Shown here: piece by piece, positions 25,028-34,900 of the stretch
Numbering within the stretch: the first letter of the stretch is position 1
Layout: each line of letters begins with the position of its first letter
Assembly (NCBI GenBank): GCA_944325345.1
Contig: CALUZV010000023.1
Coordinates: forward strand, 1 to 58,968
DNA length: 58,968 nt
Source of the DNA: an uncultured Parabacteroides sp.
GTDB lineage: Bacteria > Bacteroidota > Bacteroidia > Bacteroidales > Tannerellaceae
Direction: 5' to 3'
The notes under the pieces: generated by a model
Told to the model about the DNA's origin: nothing
The model's input: only the letters and a program-made list of their open reading frames with translations
Databases searched by the model: none
Made by a program: the position numbers and the translations under genes

Positions 25028-27160
25028 TTACCATTTCTCCCCGTTCTTCACCCACTTATCCAGCCATTCGAAGAAGGTGCGCTGCCAGAGGATACTGTTC
25101 TGCGGTTTCAAAACCCAGTGGTTCTCGTCGGGGTAGATGAGTAGCTCGGCGGGAATGCCTCTCAGGACGGCAGCGTTGAAAGCGGCCATGCCTTGATTCG
25201 CCAAGATGCGATAATCCTTCTCGCCATGGATGCAGAGGATAGGCGTATCCCATTTATCGACGAATTTGTGCGGGGAATTAGCGAATGTGCGCTGGGCAGT
25301 GGCATTCGCACGGTCCCAATAAGCACCTCCCATGTCCCAGTTGGCAAACCACATCTCCTCAGTCTCCAGATACTGCATTTCCATGTTGAAAATACCGTCG
25401 TGAGCAATAAACGCCTTGAAGCGATGGTCGTGATGACCGGCGAGCCAATAAACCGAGAAGCCGCCGAAACTTGCCCCGACGCAGCCGAGCCTATCCTTAT
25501 CCACAAAAGGTTCTTTCGCCATCTCGTCGATAGCCGTAAAGTAGTCTTTCATACATTGGCCACCGTAGTCGCCACTCACCGCCTCGTTCCATTCCATACC
25601 GAAGCCCGGGAGACCGCGCCGGTTCGGAGCGACGATGATATAATCGTGTGCAGCCATGATTTGGAAATTCCAGCGGTAAGACCAGAACTGGCTGACGGGA
25701 CTTTGCGGTCCGCCTTCACAGTAAAGGAGCGTGGGATATTTCTTCGACACATCGAAATGAGGCGGATAGATGACCCAAACCAGCATCTGCTTGCCGTCGG
25801 TAGTCTTCATCCAGCGCTCTTCCACCTTGCCCATCTCCAGTTGGTCGTAGATGTGCTTGTTTTCTTGGCTTAACTGCGTCGCTGTCCCATCCATGCTCAC
25901 GGAGAAGATTTCATCCGCAGCAGACATCGAATGGCGGAGGGCGACGAGCTTGTCTCCCATCGTGCCGACCCCTGCGTAATCGTGTTGCCCGTCGGTCAGC
26001 TTCTTGATTTGGCAATTTTTCACGTCAGCCGCATAGATCTGCGAGGTAGCATGCCATACGCCGGTGAAATAAATCGTCTTCGAGTCCGCGCTCCAGCAGA
26101 AACCATCGACATTCGAGTCAAAATCCTTCGAGACAAAGGTTCGGACACCCGTAGAAAGATCCATCACCATCAAACGGTTCTGGTCCGATTCGTAGCCGTC
26201 GCGTTCCATACTTTGCCAGGCAATCATCGTGCCGTCGGGAGAATATTTCGGATTCGTATCGTAGCCCATGATGCCTTCGGAAAGGTTCCGCGTTTCCTTC
26301 GTCTTCAGATCGTATTCGTAGATGTCGGAATTCGTCGAGAGGGCATAGTCTTTGCCCGTTTTCTTCCGACAAGTATAGGCTATTTTGTCTGATGTCGTGT
26401 TCCAAGCCAGCTGCTCGATGCCGCCGAAGGGTTTCATCGGACTTTCGTAGGGTTCCCCTTCGAGGATATCGGTGATATTCTTCAGCGAAGTGCCATCGAA
26501 GTCGGCGACGAAAGGATGCGGAGCTGTCTTCACCCATTCATCCCAATGTTTATACATTAAATCCGTTACGATAACCCCTGTCGTCTTGTCCAAGTCGGGA
26601 TATTTGTCTTGCGTACTGGGCACAGTCTTTACCTGAGCGATAAACAAAACCTTTTTCCCGTCCGGAGAGATGGAAAAGCCCTCTATATTCCCTGCATAGT
26701 CGGATAATTGCTTCCGGTTTGTCCCGTCCGGGTCCATTTCCCAGATTTGGCTCGTTCCGTTCTCGGCCGAGAGGAAAGCAATCTTCGTTCCGCCCTTTAT
26801 CCAGACGGCATTGCTTTCTGAAAAGGCAGTTTTCGTGATTTGCTTGTTCTCCGTCCCGTCTGTATTCATGACAAAGACTTCGCGATTGCCTTTGTCTTGC
26901 GGCACACTGTAATATCCGACCGTATAAACCAGCTGCTTGCCGTCGGGAGAGACGTTTACTTCGCCTATTCTTCCGAATGCCCAAAGTGTTTCGGGAGTCA
27001 TGCGCCCGTCTGTTACTTTCACTTCCGTACGACCGATGATTCCACCCTCGCCTGCCGTTCCCGAAACCGAGGATTGGGAATTTGCACCGTCGTTTACACC
27101 ACATCCACTGATGAGTAATGAGGTTGCCATACCTATTATTCCTATTGCTTTATTCATCAT
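25028..27160 (-). CDS. S9 family prolyl-oligopeptidase/dipeptidyl-peptidase, lipoprotein-like
   Basis: 710 aa. The N-terminus has a signal sequence with lipobox-like LLISGC (Cys20), so an envelope location is likely. Residues about 50-430 form the beta-propeller with repeated SPDGKK/SPDGT-type strands. The C-terminal alpha/beta-hydrolase domain has the nucleophile in GASFGGF (near residue 560), Asp in HGEKDYR (near 647) and His in DENHWV (near 681). It is closest in layout to Porphyromonas DPP5-type dipeptidyl peptidases, which feed on exogenous peptides. Its -7 element is weak (TAACTTCG at about 27192-27199). It is divergent from the rubredoxin gene. Confidence 0.9.
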   Translation of the reverse strand: MMNKAIGIIGMATSLLISGCGVNDGANSQSSVSGTAGEGGIIGRTEVKVTDGRMTPETLWAFGRIGEVNVSPDGKQLVYTVGYYSVPQDKGNREVFVMNTDGTENKQITKTAFSESNAVWIKGGTKIAFLSAENGTSQIWEMDPDGTNRKQLSDYAGNIEGFSISPDGKKVLFIAQVKTVPSTQDKYPDLDKTTGVIVTDLMYKHWDEWVKTAPHPFVADFDGTSLKNITDILEGEPYESPMKPFGGIEQLAWNTTSDKIAYTCRKKTGKDYALSTNSDIYEYDLKTKETRNLSEGIMGYDTNPKYSPDGTMIAWQSMERDGYESDQNRLMVMDLSTGVRTFVSKDFDSNVDGFCWSADSKTIYFTGVWHATSQIYAADVKNCQIKKLTDGQHDYAGVGTMGDKLVALRHSMSAADEIFSVSMDGTATQLSQENKHIYDQLEMGKVEERWMKTTDGKQMLVWVIYPPHFDVSKKYPTLLYCEGGPQSPVSQFWSYRWNFQIMAAHDYIIVAPNRRGLPGFGMEWNEAVSGDYGGQCMKDYFTAIDEMAKEPFVDKDRLGCVGASFGGFSVYWLAGHHDHRFKAFIAHDGIFNMEMQYLETEEMWFANWDMGGAYWDRANATAQRTFANSPHKFVDKWDTPILCIHGEKDYRILANQGMAAFNAAVLRGIPAELLIYPDENHWVLKPQNSILWQRTFFEWLDKWVKNGEKW

Positions 27161-27291
27161 GATTAAAAAATGTTGATTTCTATTTTGGCCGCGAAGTTAT
27201 AGTATTTTCCGCGAACCCGCTCATCTTGCCTGAACTTTTTCCGGCATTTCCGGTTTATACTAATGAGTTTAATCTATAATTTTTGCAGTTT

Positions 27292-27453
27292 ATGAAGAAA
27301 TATGTTTGTAAAGTATGCGGCTGGGAGTACGACCCCGCCGTTGGAGACCCCGAAAGCGGCATCGAGCCGGGCACCCCGTTTGAAAATATCCCCGACGACT
27401 GGGTTTGCCCCCTCTGCGGCGTAGGCAAAGACGACTTCGAGGTTGTCGAATAG
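27292..27453 (+). CDS. Rubredoxin
   Basis: 53 aa, the canonical rubredoxin size. The iron site is C6-x2-C9 ([12 protein letters not shown]) and C39-x2-C42 (WVCPLCG), with the aromatic core residues Y4, Y13, F30 and W37. It is a small cytoplasmic one-electron carrier, used in Bacteroidales for oxygen and peroxide defence. It is single-gene, divergent from the S9 peptidase and convergent with the acetyltransferase. The AT-rich leader contains TAATTTTTG, a near-consensus -7 box. Confidence 0.95.
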   Translation: MKKYVCKVCGWEYDPAVGDPESGIEPGTPFENIPDDWVCPLCGVGKDDFEVVE

Positions 27454-27459
27454 TCTTTT

Positions 27460-27536
27460 GACGCGGATGACACGGATAACGCGGATTTCCCGGATATTTC
27501 CTCCAGCTAATCTGCGTTTTCCGCGTCATTCGCGTC
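27460..27536. repeat. GACGCGGAT-type hairpin between convergent genes, copy 3
   Basis: The left arm GACGCGGATGACACGGATAA is identical over 20 bases to copy 1; the right arm ends CCGCGTCATTCGCGTC at the stop of the acetyltransferase gene. This is the third convergent gap with this element. Confidence 0.8.
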
Positions 27537-28066
27537 TATTTTTCTTCGCCCATCTTCTGCACCACCACTACATCCTGATACTTTCCTCCTTCCACTAACC
27601 ATTCCTTCAATCTTCCGCTCTCTTTATATCCCGCGCCAAGGAACAACCGCCGGCTGGCTTCGTTCTCCGCCGGAATATGGGCGTAAAGTTGATGCAGGCG
27701 GAGGAACTCGAAGGCGTAGGAATGCAGCAGGCAGAGCGCGCGACGCCCTATCCCCTCTCCCCTCCTCTCCTCGACAATCAAAATCCCGACTGCCGCCCGC
27801 CGGTGATGGGGTTCGAAATCGAAAAGGTCTATCATCCCGAGCGGCAAATGGCTTTCTTTCGCCTCAATCACCAGCCGCAACTGCCGGAGGGTATAAATAT
27901 CTTCGTGCGACTGGGCAATGTATTCTTTCAAGTTGTATCGCGAATAGGGCGCGAGCGTATTCCCCACGTCCCAAAGGCTTGTCTCGTTCTCCCAGCGATA
28001 TAAGAACTCCAAATCCTCGGGTTCCAAGGCTCGGAGCCGGATTGCGTCGTCTTCAAGCATCTTCAT
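27536..28066 (-). CDS. GNAT-family N-acetyltransferase
   Basis: 176 aa, RimJ/SpeG-like layout. The acetyl-CoA loop motif RRGEGIGRRAL (Q/RxxGxG/A type) lies near residues 100-110, preceded by strand AVGILIVEE. AENEASRRLFLGAGY near 135-150 is the conserved C-terminal motif of the family. The substrate is unknown; ribosomal-protein N-termini, polyamines or small amines are possible. It lies 9 bp after the glycosyltransferase gene and is probably co-transcribed with it. The stop codon lies in a dispersed hairpin. Confidence 0.88.
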   Translation of the reverse strand: MKMLEDDAIRLRALEPEDLEFLYRWENETSLWDVGNTLAPYSRYNLKEYIAQSHEDIYTLRQLRLVIEAKESHLPLGMIDLFDFEPHHRRAAVGILIVEERRGEGIGRRALCLLHSYAFEFLRLHQLYAHIPAENEASRRLFLGAGYKESGRLKEWLVEGGKYQDVVVVQKMGEEK

Positions 28067-28075
28067 ACGGCCCTC

Positions 28076-29332
28076 CTATTCTCCCGGCGACACCAGCCGG
28101 GCACTTTTCACGTTATAAATATGGTAAGTGATGGTCTTGTTCGGCATCTTGTCCATGTAGAGGAGCATTTGCTCGTAGCGGACATCGGGCCAGACGAACG
28201 CGATGTCCGTAAACTGCCGCATCTGGATGTTCCGGCCGATTGCTTCCATCGTTCGGTTCTCGTCGAGATTCCAAACCTTCACCAGCGAGAGACCTCGGAG
28301 GCTCCGGAGACTCTCCGCCTTCGCCGCGTCATAGTTTTCAGGCCGGCAAATAATCAACAGACGGCGGTGTTTCCGTTTTTTCTTCCGGGGAAATCCTAAT
28401 GCTTTCGCCACGGCGGAGAGACCGCCCAGCACATAGACTCCGCAACGGATGAAACGTCCCAGCGCCCGCTGCTCAGGGTAATATTTTTCGTAAAAGAGGA
28501 GCATCGCCCCGTAGAAACGACGGACGAAAGCCAGGTCGCGCCGTGTGCTCTCGCCTTTGTAGTGCAAGAGGCGTTCGGGGAGGTAGATATTCTTGTAGCC
28601 GGCCAGTTCTATCTGGTGGGAAAGGTCGATGTCCTCGCCGTACATGAAGTAGCGTTCGTCCAGATACCCTGCCCGCTCCAGCGCCTCGCGCCGCATGAAC
28701 ATGAAAGCCCCTGCCAGCACTTCGACCTCGTGTTCCTCGTCCTCCGAGAGGTAGGGCAACGCGTACTGGGCGTATTTCGGCGATTCGGGGAAGAGCTTCG
28801 ACAGACCGGAAAGCTTGCAAAAAGATATCCAGGGCGTCGGGAACGCGCGCTTGCTCTCGCGGAGGAACACGCCGTTGCCGTTCAGCATCTTCAAACCCAC
28901 CGCGCCGACCTCGGGACGCTCGTCCATGTAGTAAATCAGCGTCCTCAGACAGTCCTCGCCGACTACGGTGTCCGGATTAAGCATCAGCACATATTTGCCC
29001 CGTGCTCGACGGAATGCCTGGTTGTTTGCACGCGCAAAGCCGGGGTTGTCCGGATTCGCGATGAACTCCACGTTCGGGAACTTGGGTTGGAGATACGCCA
29101 AAGAGCCGTCCGTCGAGGCGTTATCGACCACGAAGACCTCCAAACCGTCCATCCCGCGCGTGGCGGCCTCGATGGAGAGCAGGCATTGCTCCAGGAAATA
29201 TTTGACGTTGTAATTGACGATGACAATGGAGAGGACAACTTCCTCAGTCTCCATAACATCCTTTTCATCCACCGTCGTCTCTATGATAATATCATCTGCG
29301 TTCATTGGAAATTTATGTTTGTGCGACGACAT
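28076..29332 (-). CDS. Family 2 glycosyltransferase, rhamnosyltransferase-like
   Basis: 418 aa from the ATG at 29332; a later start at 29305 (MNADDI) is possible. The GT2 core begins at VVLSIVIVNYNV, with VDNASTDGS near residue 80, DxD-type MLNPDTVV near 125, and the acceptor motif GEDIDLSHQIELAG near 240. The layout is that of WbbL/RfbF-type enzymes that move rhamnose or a similar sugar onto a lipid-linked acceptor. The C-terminal 100 residues after a basic KKKRKHRR patch are an extra domain of unknown role. It stands alone from the big polysaccharide operon. Confidence 0.85.
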   Translation of the reverse strand: MSSHKHKFPMNADDIIIETTVDEKDVMETEEVVLSIVIVNYNVKYFLEQCLLSIEAATRGMDGLEVFVVDNASTDGSLAYLQPKFPNVEFIANPDNPGFARANNQAFRRARGKYVLMLNPDTVVGEDCLRTLIYYMDERPEVGAVGLKMLNGNGVFLRESKRAFPTPWISFCKLSGLSKLFPESPKYAQYALPYLSEDEEHEVEVLAGAFMFMRREALERAGYLDERYFMYGEDIDLSHQIELAGYKNIYLPERLLHYKGESTRRDLAFVRRFYGAMLLFYEKYYPEQRALGRFIRCGVYVLGGLSAVAKALGFPRKKKRKHRRLLIICRPENYDAAKAESLRSLRGLSLVKVWNLDENRTMEAIGRNIQMRQFTDIAFVWPDVRYEQMLLYMDKMPNKTITYHIYNVKSARLVSPGE

Positions 29333-29360
29333 ACCTCTCAAAACGTCGCAAAATAGGCGA

Positions 29361-29368
29361 CGAAGATA
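29361..29368 (-). promoter_or_regulatory. Near-consensus -7 box TATCTTCG for the glycosyltransferase
   Basis: Minus-strand TATCTTCG differs from TAnnTTTG at one base and lies 28 bases before the ATG at 29332. Confidence 0.45.
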
Positions 29369-29440
29369 GGCATTTCATGTCGCATACGCAAAAAATCCTT
29401 GTATTCTCTCCTGCCCGCCTGTCTTTTCCTTAAAAATGAT

Positions 29441-29660
29441 ACTCTCATTATTGAGAATCCACTTTTCACTTGTAAAAGTACTCTTTTCATTATTGAGAGT
29501 ATCTTTTTCACTTGTAAAAGTACTCCTCTCATTATTGAAAGTATCATTTTCACTTGTAAAACTACTCCTCCCATTATTGGAAATCCACTTTTCACTTGTA
29601 AAAGTACTCCTCCCATTATTGGAAGTATCATTTTTACATGTGGAAAGTCTTCCCCCAATC
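29441..29660. repeat. Palindrome array with exact 42-bp (2 x 21) alternating period
   Basis: Two palindrome types alternate. CATTATTG-centred units recur at 29446, 29488, 29530, 29572 and 29614. CACTTGT-centred units (ACTTTTCACTTGTAAAAGT) recur at 29467, 29509, 29551, 29593 and, degenerate, 29635. Every step is exactly 42 bp, with the second type 21 bp after the first. Confidence 0.93.
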
Positions 29661-29684
29661 CGGGAGACCCATTTTCCAAAGCAC

Positions 29685-29714
29685 AAAAAAGGGCTCCCGA
29701 TGCGGGGAACCCTT
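29685..29714 (-). terminator. Terminator after recR
   Basis: On the minus strand the stem AAGGGTTCCC/GGGAGCCCTT is followed by TTTTTT. It ends the dnaB-recR transcript before the hairpin array. Confidence 0.8.
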
Positions 29715-29798
29715 AACCTATATATCTAATCTAAACCAAACAGCCGTGGCTGCGAGATTTCTTTTTTCTGAAACCGGCACCGGGAGGCCGGCGTGGAC

Positions 29799-30422
29799 TT
29801 ACGAAAAGTTGCGCATCCCCTCGCCGAATTCGACGCGGTTGATGATGGAGCGGCCCAGCGTTACCTCGTCGGCATATTCGATTTCGTCGCCGATGGAAAC
29901 GCCCCGGGCGATGACAGTAACCTTCACGGGGTAGGCGGAAAGCTTGCGGTAGATGAAGAAGTTGGTCGTGTCGCCTTCCATCGTGGTGCTGAGGGCGAGC
30001 AGAACCTCTTGGATGCCGCCCTCGGCGACGCGGGCGACGAGGCTGTCGATTTCCAGGTCGGCGGGACCGATTCCCTCCATCGGCGAGATGATTCCGCCGA
30101 GGACGTGATAGACGCCCCGGAACTGCCCGGTGTTTTCGATGGCCATGATTTCCTTCACGTTCTCGACGACGCACACTACCGAATGGTCGCGCGAGGGATT
30201 GGCGCAGATGGGACAGAGTTCGTCGTCGGAGATATTGTGGCAGAGGCGGCAATAACGGATGTCGCGACGCAGCGAAAGGAGGGCCGAGGTGAAGCGTTCG
30301 GTGTATTCCGGGTCGCGACGGAGCATGTGGAGCGCGAGACGGAGGGCGGTCTTGCGGCCGATGCCCGGAAGGGAGGCGAACTCGTTTACGGCGCTTTCTA
30401 AAAGGTGGGAAGGATACTTCAT
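29799..30422 (-). CDS. recR: Recombination mediator protein RecR
   Basis: 207 aa, usual length. The N-terminal HhH region is [17 protein letters not shown]. The zinc finger is CRLCHN...CPIC at residues about 58-72. The Toprim domain begins [15 protein letters not shown], and GIGPADLEI lies near 120. It works with RecO/RecF to load RecA at gaps. It lies 40 bp after dnaB on the same strand with no promoter seen between, so co-transcription with the replicative helicase is likely. Confidence 0.96.
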   Translation of the reverse strand: MKYPSHLLESAVNEFASLPGIGRKTALRLALHMLRRDPEYTERFTSALLSLRRDIRYCRLCHNISDDELCPICANPSRDHSVVCVVENVKEIMAIENTGQFRGVYHVLGGIISPMEGIGPADLEIDSLVARVAEGGIQEVLLALSTTMEGDTTNFFIYRKLSAYPVKVTVIARGVSIGDEIEYADEVTLGRSIINRVEFGEGMRNFS

Positions 30423-30462
30423 ACTGAGTTTGGAATTATGAGTTCAAGTGCATTCATAATTG

Positions 30463-31989
30463 TTAGAAGGGAACTTCATTGCTGTTCCCCGCCGCCAAAA
30501 AGTCAGGCCCACTTGGCGGCGGTGGGGGGAGCGGCGCCTGTCCCCCGGGCTTCATTCCAGAGGAAAATTCGCGGACCGGGATGTCGTCTTCGATGTTCAT
30601 GAACTTCGCAAATTCGGCCTTGAAACGCAGGCGGACATCGCCGACGGCACCATTACGATGCTTGGCAATAATTATCTCTGCGAGGCCGACGAGGGAGTTT
30701 CCGCGCTCGTCCTCGGTGATTTTGTAATATTCGGGACGGTGGATGAAGCAGACCATATCGGCATCCTGCTCGATGGCACCGGATTCGCGGAGGTCGGCGA
30801 GCTGCGGACGCTTGCCCTCGGCGCCTTGACGGGCTTCGACGCCACGGTTCAGCTGCGAGAGGGCGATAATCGGGATGTCAAGCTCCTTTGCCAAGCCCTT
30901 CAAAGAGCGGGAGATGGTGCTGACCTCCTGTTCGCGGCTGCCGAAATTCATGCCGCTGGCGTTCATGAGCTGGAGGTAGTCGATGATGATGCATTTGATG
31001 CCGTGCTCGCGGACTAAGCGGCGGGCTTTCGTACGCAACTCGAAGACGGAGAGACTTGGCGTGTCGTCGATGTATATCGGGGCGTCGTAAAGCTCGCGAA
31101 TCTTGAAGTCGAGCTGTTCCCACTCGTATTTTTCCAACTTTCCACTCTTGATTTTCTCGCCCGGGATTTCGCAGACGTTTACGATGAGACGGTTTACGAG
31201 CTGGACGTTGCTCATTTCGAGCGAGAAGATGGCGACGGGGATATTGAAGTTCACCGCCATATTTTTAGCCATCGAAAGGACGAAAGCCGTCTTACCCATG
31301 GCAGGACGGGCGGCGATGATGACCAAATCGGAGTTTTGCCAGCCGGAAGTAATTTTGTCCAAGCCGATGAAGCCGGTGCGGAGGCCGCTCAGACCCTCTT
31401 TTTGGTTGGCTGCTTTCTCCAGCATGTCCATCGCGCTCTTGATAATGGGGTTGATTTGCAAGACATCCTTTTTGACGTTGCGCTGGGAGATTTCGAAGAG
31501 TTTGCCCTCGGCTTCCTGCATCAAGTCCTCGATATCAATCGTCTCGTCGAAAGCTTTTCCCTGTATTTGGGCGGTAAAGGAAATTAATTCGCGGGCCAGA
31601 TACTTCTGAGCGATGATTCGGGCGTGGTATTCGATGTGCGCGCTGCTGGCAACCTTGCTCGTGAGTTGGGAGATGTAGAACGGGCCGCCGACATCCTCCA
31701 GCTCGCCGCGTTTCTTGAGTTGCTCGGTAACGGTCAGCATATCGATAGGGCGCTGGCTGATTGCCAAGTCCACGATAGCGGAATAAATTTTTTCGTGCGC
31801 CTTTTCGTAGAAGCACTCGGGCTTCAGGATTTCGCTGACGATAGAATAAGCGTCTTTCTCGAGCATCAGGGCACCGAGGACCGCCTCTTCCAACTCTCGG
31901 GCTTGCGGCTGCAGACGTCCCATGTCGGGAATCAGCTCTGGTTGCGCCTTCCGTCTTCCGCGCCCGGTATTCTTACTTTCACCTGCCAT
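30463..31989 (-). CDS. dnaB: Replicative DNA helicase DnaB
   Basis: 508 aa from the ATG at 31989, set by the -7 box at 32012-32019. The N-terminal DnaB domain starts LEEAVLGALMLEKDAY. The RecA-like domain has Walker A ARPAMGKTAF near residue 220, GIKCIIIDYLQLM (Walker B), QLNRGVEAR and ADLRESGAIEQDAD near 390-405. The C-terminal tail is Pro/Gly-rich and ends NSNEVPF. It unwinds the fork as a hexamer. The coding start overlaps the end of the upstream pump gene by 11 bp, and the promoter lies inside that gene. Confidence 0.96.
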   Translation of the reverse strand: MAGESKNTGRGRRKAQPELIPDMGRLQPQARELEEAVLGALMLEKDAYSIVSEILKPECFYEKAHEKIYSAIVDLAISQRPIDMLTVTEQLKKRGELEDVGGPFYISQLTSKVASSAHIEYHARIIAQKYLARELISFTAQIQGKAFDETIDIEDLMQEAEGKLFEISQRNVKKDVLQINPIIKSAMDMLEKAANQKEGLSGLRTGFIGLDKITSGWQNSDLVIIAARPAMGKTAFVLSMAKNMAVNFNIPVAIFSLEMSNVQLVNRLIVNVCEIPGEKIKSGKLEKYEWEQLDFKIRELYDAPIYIDDTPSLSVFELRTKARRLVREHGIKCIIIDYLQLMNASGMNFGSREQEVSTISRSLKGLAKELDIPIIALSQLNRGVEARQGAEGKRPQLADLRESGAIEQDADMVCFIHRPEYYKITEDERGNSLVGLAEIIIAKHRNGAVGDVRLRFKAEFAKFMNIEDDIPVREFSSGMKPGGQAPLPPPPPSGPDFLAAGNSNEVPF

Positions 31990-34900
31990 CTTTTTTTCGT
32001 TTTTGGGACGGCAAAGGTAATACAAAAAACCGAATTTGGAACAGGGGGAGGAAAAGGTAGATGGCGAGGACGGACATCAGCAATCCGCCGATAGTTCCGG
32101 CAGCGAGGGGGAACCAAAAGGCTTCTTTGCCCTCAGTTAAGAGGAAAGGGATGAAGCCCAGGACGGTCGAGAGGACAGTTAGGAAGATGGGAATCACCTT
32201 CACATTCCATGCCTTGACAAATGCCTGGAGCGGCAAGAGCTTCGGACGATGCTCGCGGATACGATTATATTCATTTAAGACATAAATGCTCGCATTGACC
32301 GTGATTCCACACAGCAGAACGAAGGAAGCAAAGCCGCCTTGGTCAAAATTAAGTCCGAAACCATAGAACGTGAGGAACACGCCGATGTACGACACCGGAA
32401 TCACGAAGATAACGGCCAGCGGCTGCCTCAGCGAATTGAATAAAATGGACGTTGTGAAGAAAATAATCACGATGATGAGGAGCAAGAGCCAGTATTGGCT
32501 GCTGTCGTGCTCTTGCCAGTAGCCGAAAGTGTTCCCCCGCTCGGCGGTGTAGCCCATCGGGAGGATGCGGTTGAAATCCTTGAGCACATCTTTCTGTACG
32601 CGGTCTCCCTGACGGCTCGAGCCGATGTAGGAATACTGGAGGCAGAGGAGGTATTGCTGGTCGCGCTTGTTGATTTGCTGGGGCATCTGTCCCTTCTCGA
32701 TATCGGAGAGGCTGGAGAGCTTGAAGAGCTTGTGCTGGCCGGTCCCGTGCGGTACATTTTGCAGATTCCAGATGTCGTACTCCGACGACTGGAGGGAGGA
32801 GAGTTTGACACGCTCCAGTTCTCCGTCCGTCAAGACCGAACCGGCGTAAATATCCCTGCCCATGACCGGCGAAAGGGAGGAGAAGAGTTCGGACGGCGTG
32901 ATGCCCTCCCGCGCCATCTGCCGCTTGTCGAGGTCGAAGTAATACTCCTGGTAATCGTCTTTCCAGAAGGAGAACTCGGAGTTGATAAGGACTTCCTTGA
33001 TACGGCGGTAGGTCATCAGCGTGTCGCGAAGCTGTTCGGCACGAGTGTAGAGCTCGTCGTAGTTGTAGCCCAAGAGCTCGATGCCGTAAGTTCCGGCTGT
33101 CTCGCGCACGTCGTTGCTGAAACCTTGGTCCATTAGTCCATAGACGCTCCAACTGCCGCCCCCCAGCTCTAAGGCACGACTTATGATGCGGCTCTTGAGG
33201 ACGTAAGGGAAGCCGCTGCGCTCTGCCTCGCGAGTGAAATAGATAAGCAAGGCTGCTTGGCGGGCATTGTAGATGCTGGTCTGGAACTGGCGAATCTGGG
33301 GGAAGGTGCTCAGGTAGCTTTCCATCCGTGTGATGAGGTGGTTCATTTGCTCCAAGGTCGAACCGTTCGGGAGAGAAGCATTGACGTATAATATCGTCTC
33401 CTCATTCCTCGTGAAATAACTTCCTTCGTAAACACCCTCGACGAAAAGACGGAGTGTGCCGCCCAGGGCCTTTTCCACGACGGGGCGGATGGTTTCCTTC
33501 CAGAGGGGAATCTCGGCGAACTTGTTGTACCGCTCTACCCAGAGGCTATCCGTGGCAGTGTATTCTTTCTTCGCGTCCAGTTCGATTTTGTCGGGCAACT
33601 GGAAGACGGGCAAACCGAAAGCTAAGACTAAGGCGACGTAAACCCACGCTTTGTGCTTCCCAAACAGTACGATTTGGTGCATGTAAAAGCGGGAGAAATA
33701 GACCTGCGCCCTCCGGAGCTTGCCCACGAAAGGCACCGGCTTCGATTGCACCTTCCTTTCCAGCCCTAACTTCTCGATAAGAGCGGGCACCAAGAACAAA
33801 GCCACGAGGAGCGACACGGCCAAATTGACCATCACGACCGCCGCGAAGTCTTGCAGATTGAGCCTAATCTCTTCGTCGAGGAAGAAGACAATGACGAGCG
33901 CGCCGATGGTAGTCAGCGTCGCAGCAAGGATGGGGAGAAAGGCTTTCCTGTCCCCGTTCCGCCGGATATGGTCGGTCATCACAATGGTATTATCTATCAC
34001 CAAGCTAAGCGAGATGGTGATTCCGGCCAACGAATACAGTTGGATTTCCAAACCCAGCAGGAAATAGAAGATGAAAGCTACGCAGAGATTGACTGCCAAG
34101 CTTATCACGATGAGCAACATGTACCGCGCATTCCAAGTTACCAGCAGCACGAAGGCGAGCAGTATCACGACGGTCAGCGCCGTGAGCACGTATATCTTAT
34201 CTAACTCCTCCTGAATGTACTCGGTGGCATCGTAGCTGGTGTGTATCTCGTAGCCGGCGGGGAGAAGAGCTTCGATGCGCTCCATCTCCGCCCTCACTTC
34301 CTTGGCGACGCTCAGCTGGTTGGCATCGTCCTCGGCGCGGATGGAGAGGTAAACGGAGTTCAGGCCATTGATGCGGTAGTAACTTTGGGGAGCCTCTTCC
34401 TGGCGGATGACGGTAACCAATTGCCCGAGACGGATGAGCTTTCCTTCCCGGTTCTTCACGTATATCTTGTCCGCGTCGAATCCGTCGTCCATCGTAGGTT
34501 GCAGGGCCAGACGTATCCACTCGCCACTCTCGCTATCGACCGTCCCGAGGAATTCGCGGGCATAATATCCGCTGATGGCTTCCTGGAGGTCAGAGACAGT
34601 GATGCCGAGTTGCTCCAACCGGCGGCTGTCGTAACGTAGCTGCCACTCCATCGGGGTGGCGCCGCTCACTTCGATTCTCGAGATGCCGTCGATACGCGCC
34701 AGACGTGGCTTCACCCGGTCTTCGGCGTAGCGTTGGACGAAGGCGGGGGAAGCGGGGGCGTTGAGGGTATAACTCATGAACGGCCGTTGTGCCTTGTCGT
34801 CGGGGGTCGAGGCGGTAATCTCGGGATAACTCAGCCCCTCGGGTAGGTCGTTCCATGTCTGGCGGATGATGGTCGAAGCCTCGAAGCGTGCCATCTCGAC

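Noticed and set aside
29338..29729. Ser/Thr-rich small proteins on both strands
   Set aside because: Produced by the 42-bp palindrome array at 29441-29660; no start context or homology.
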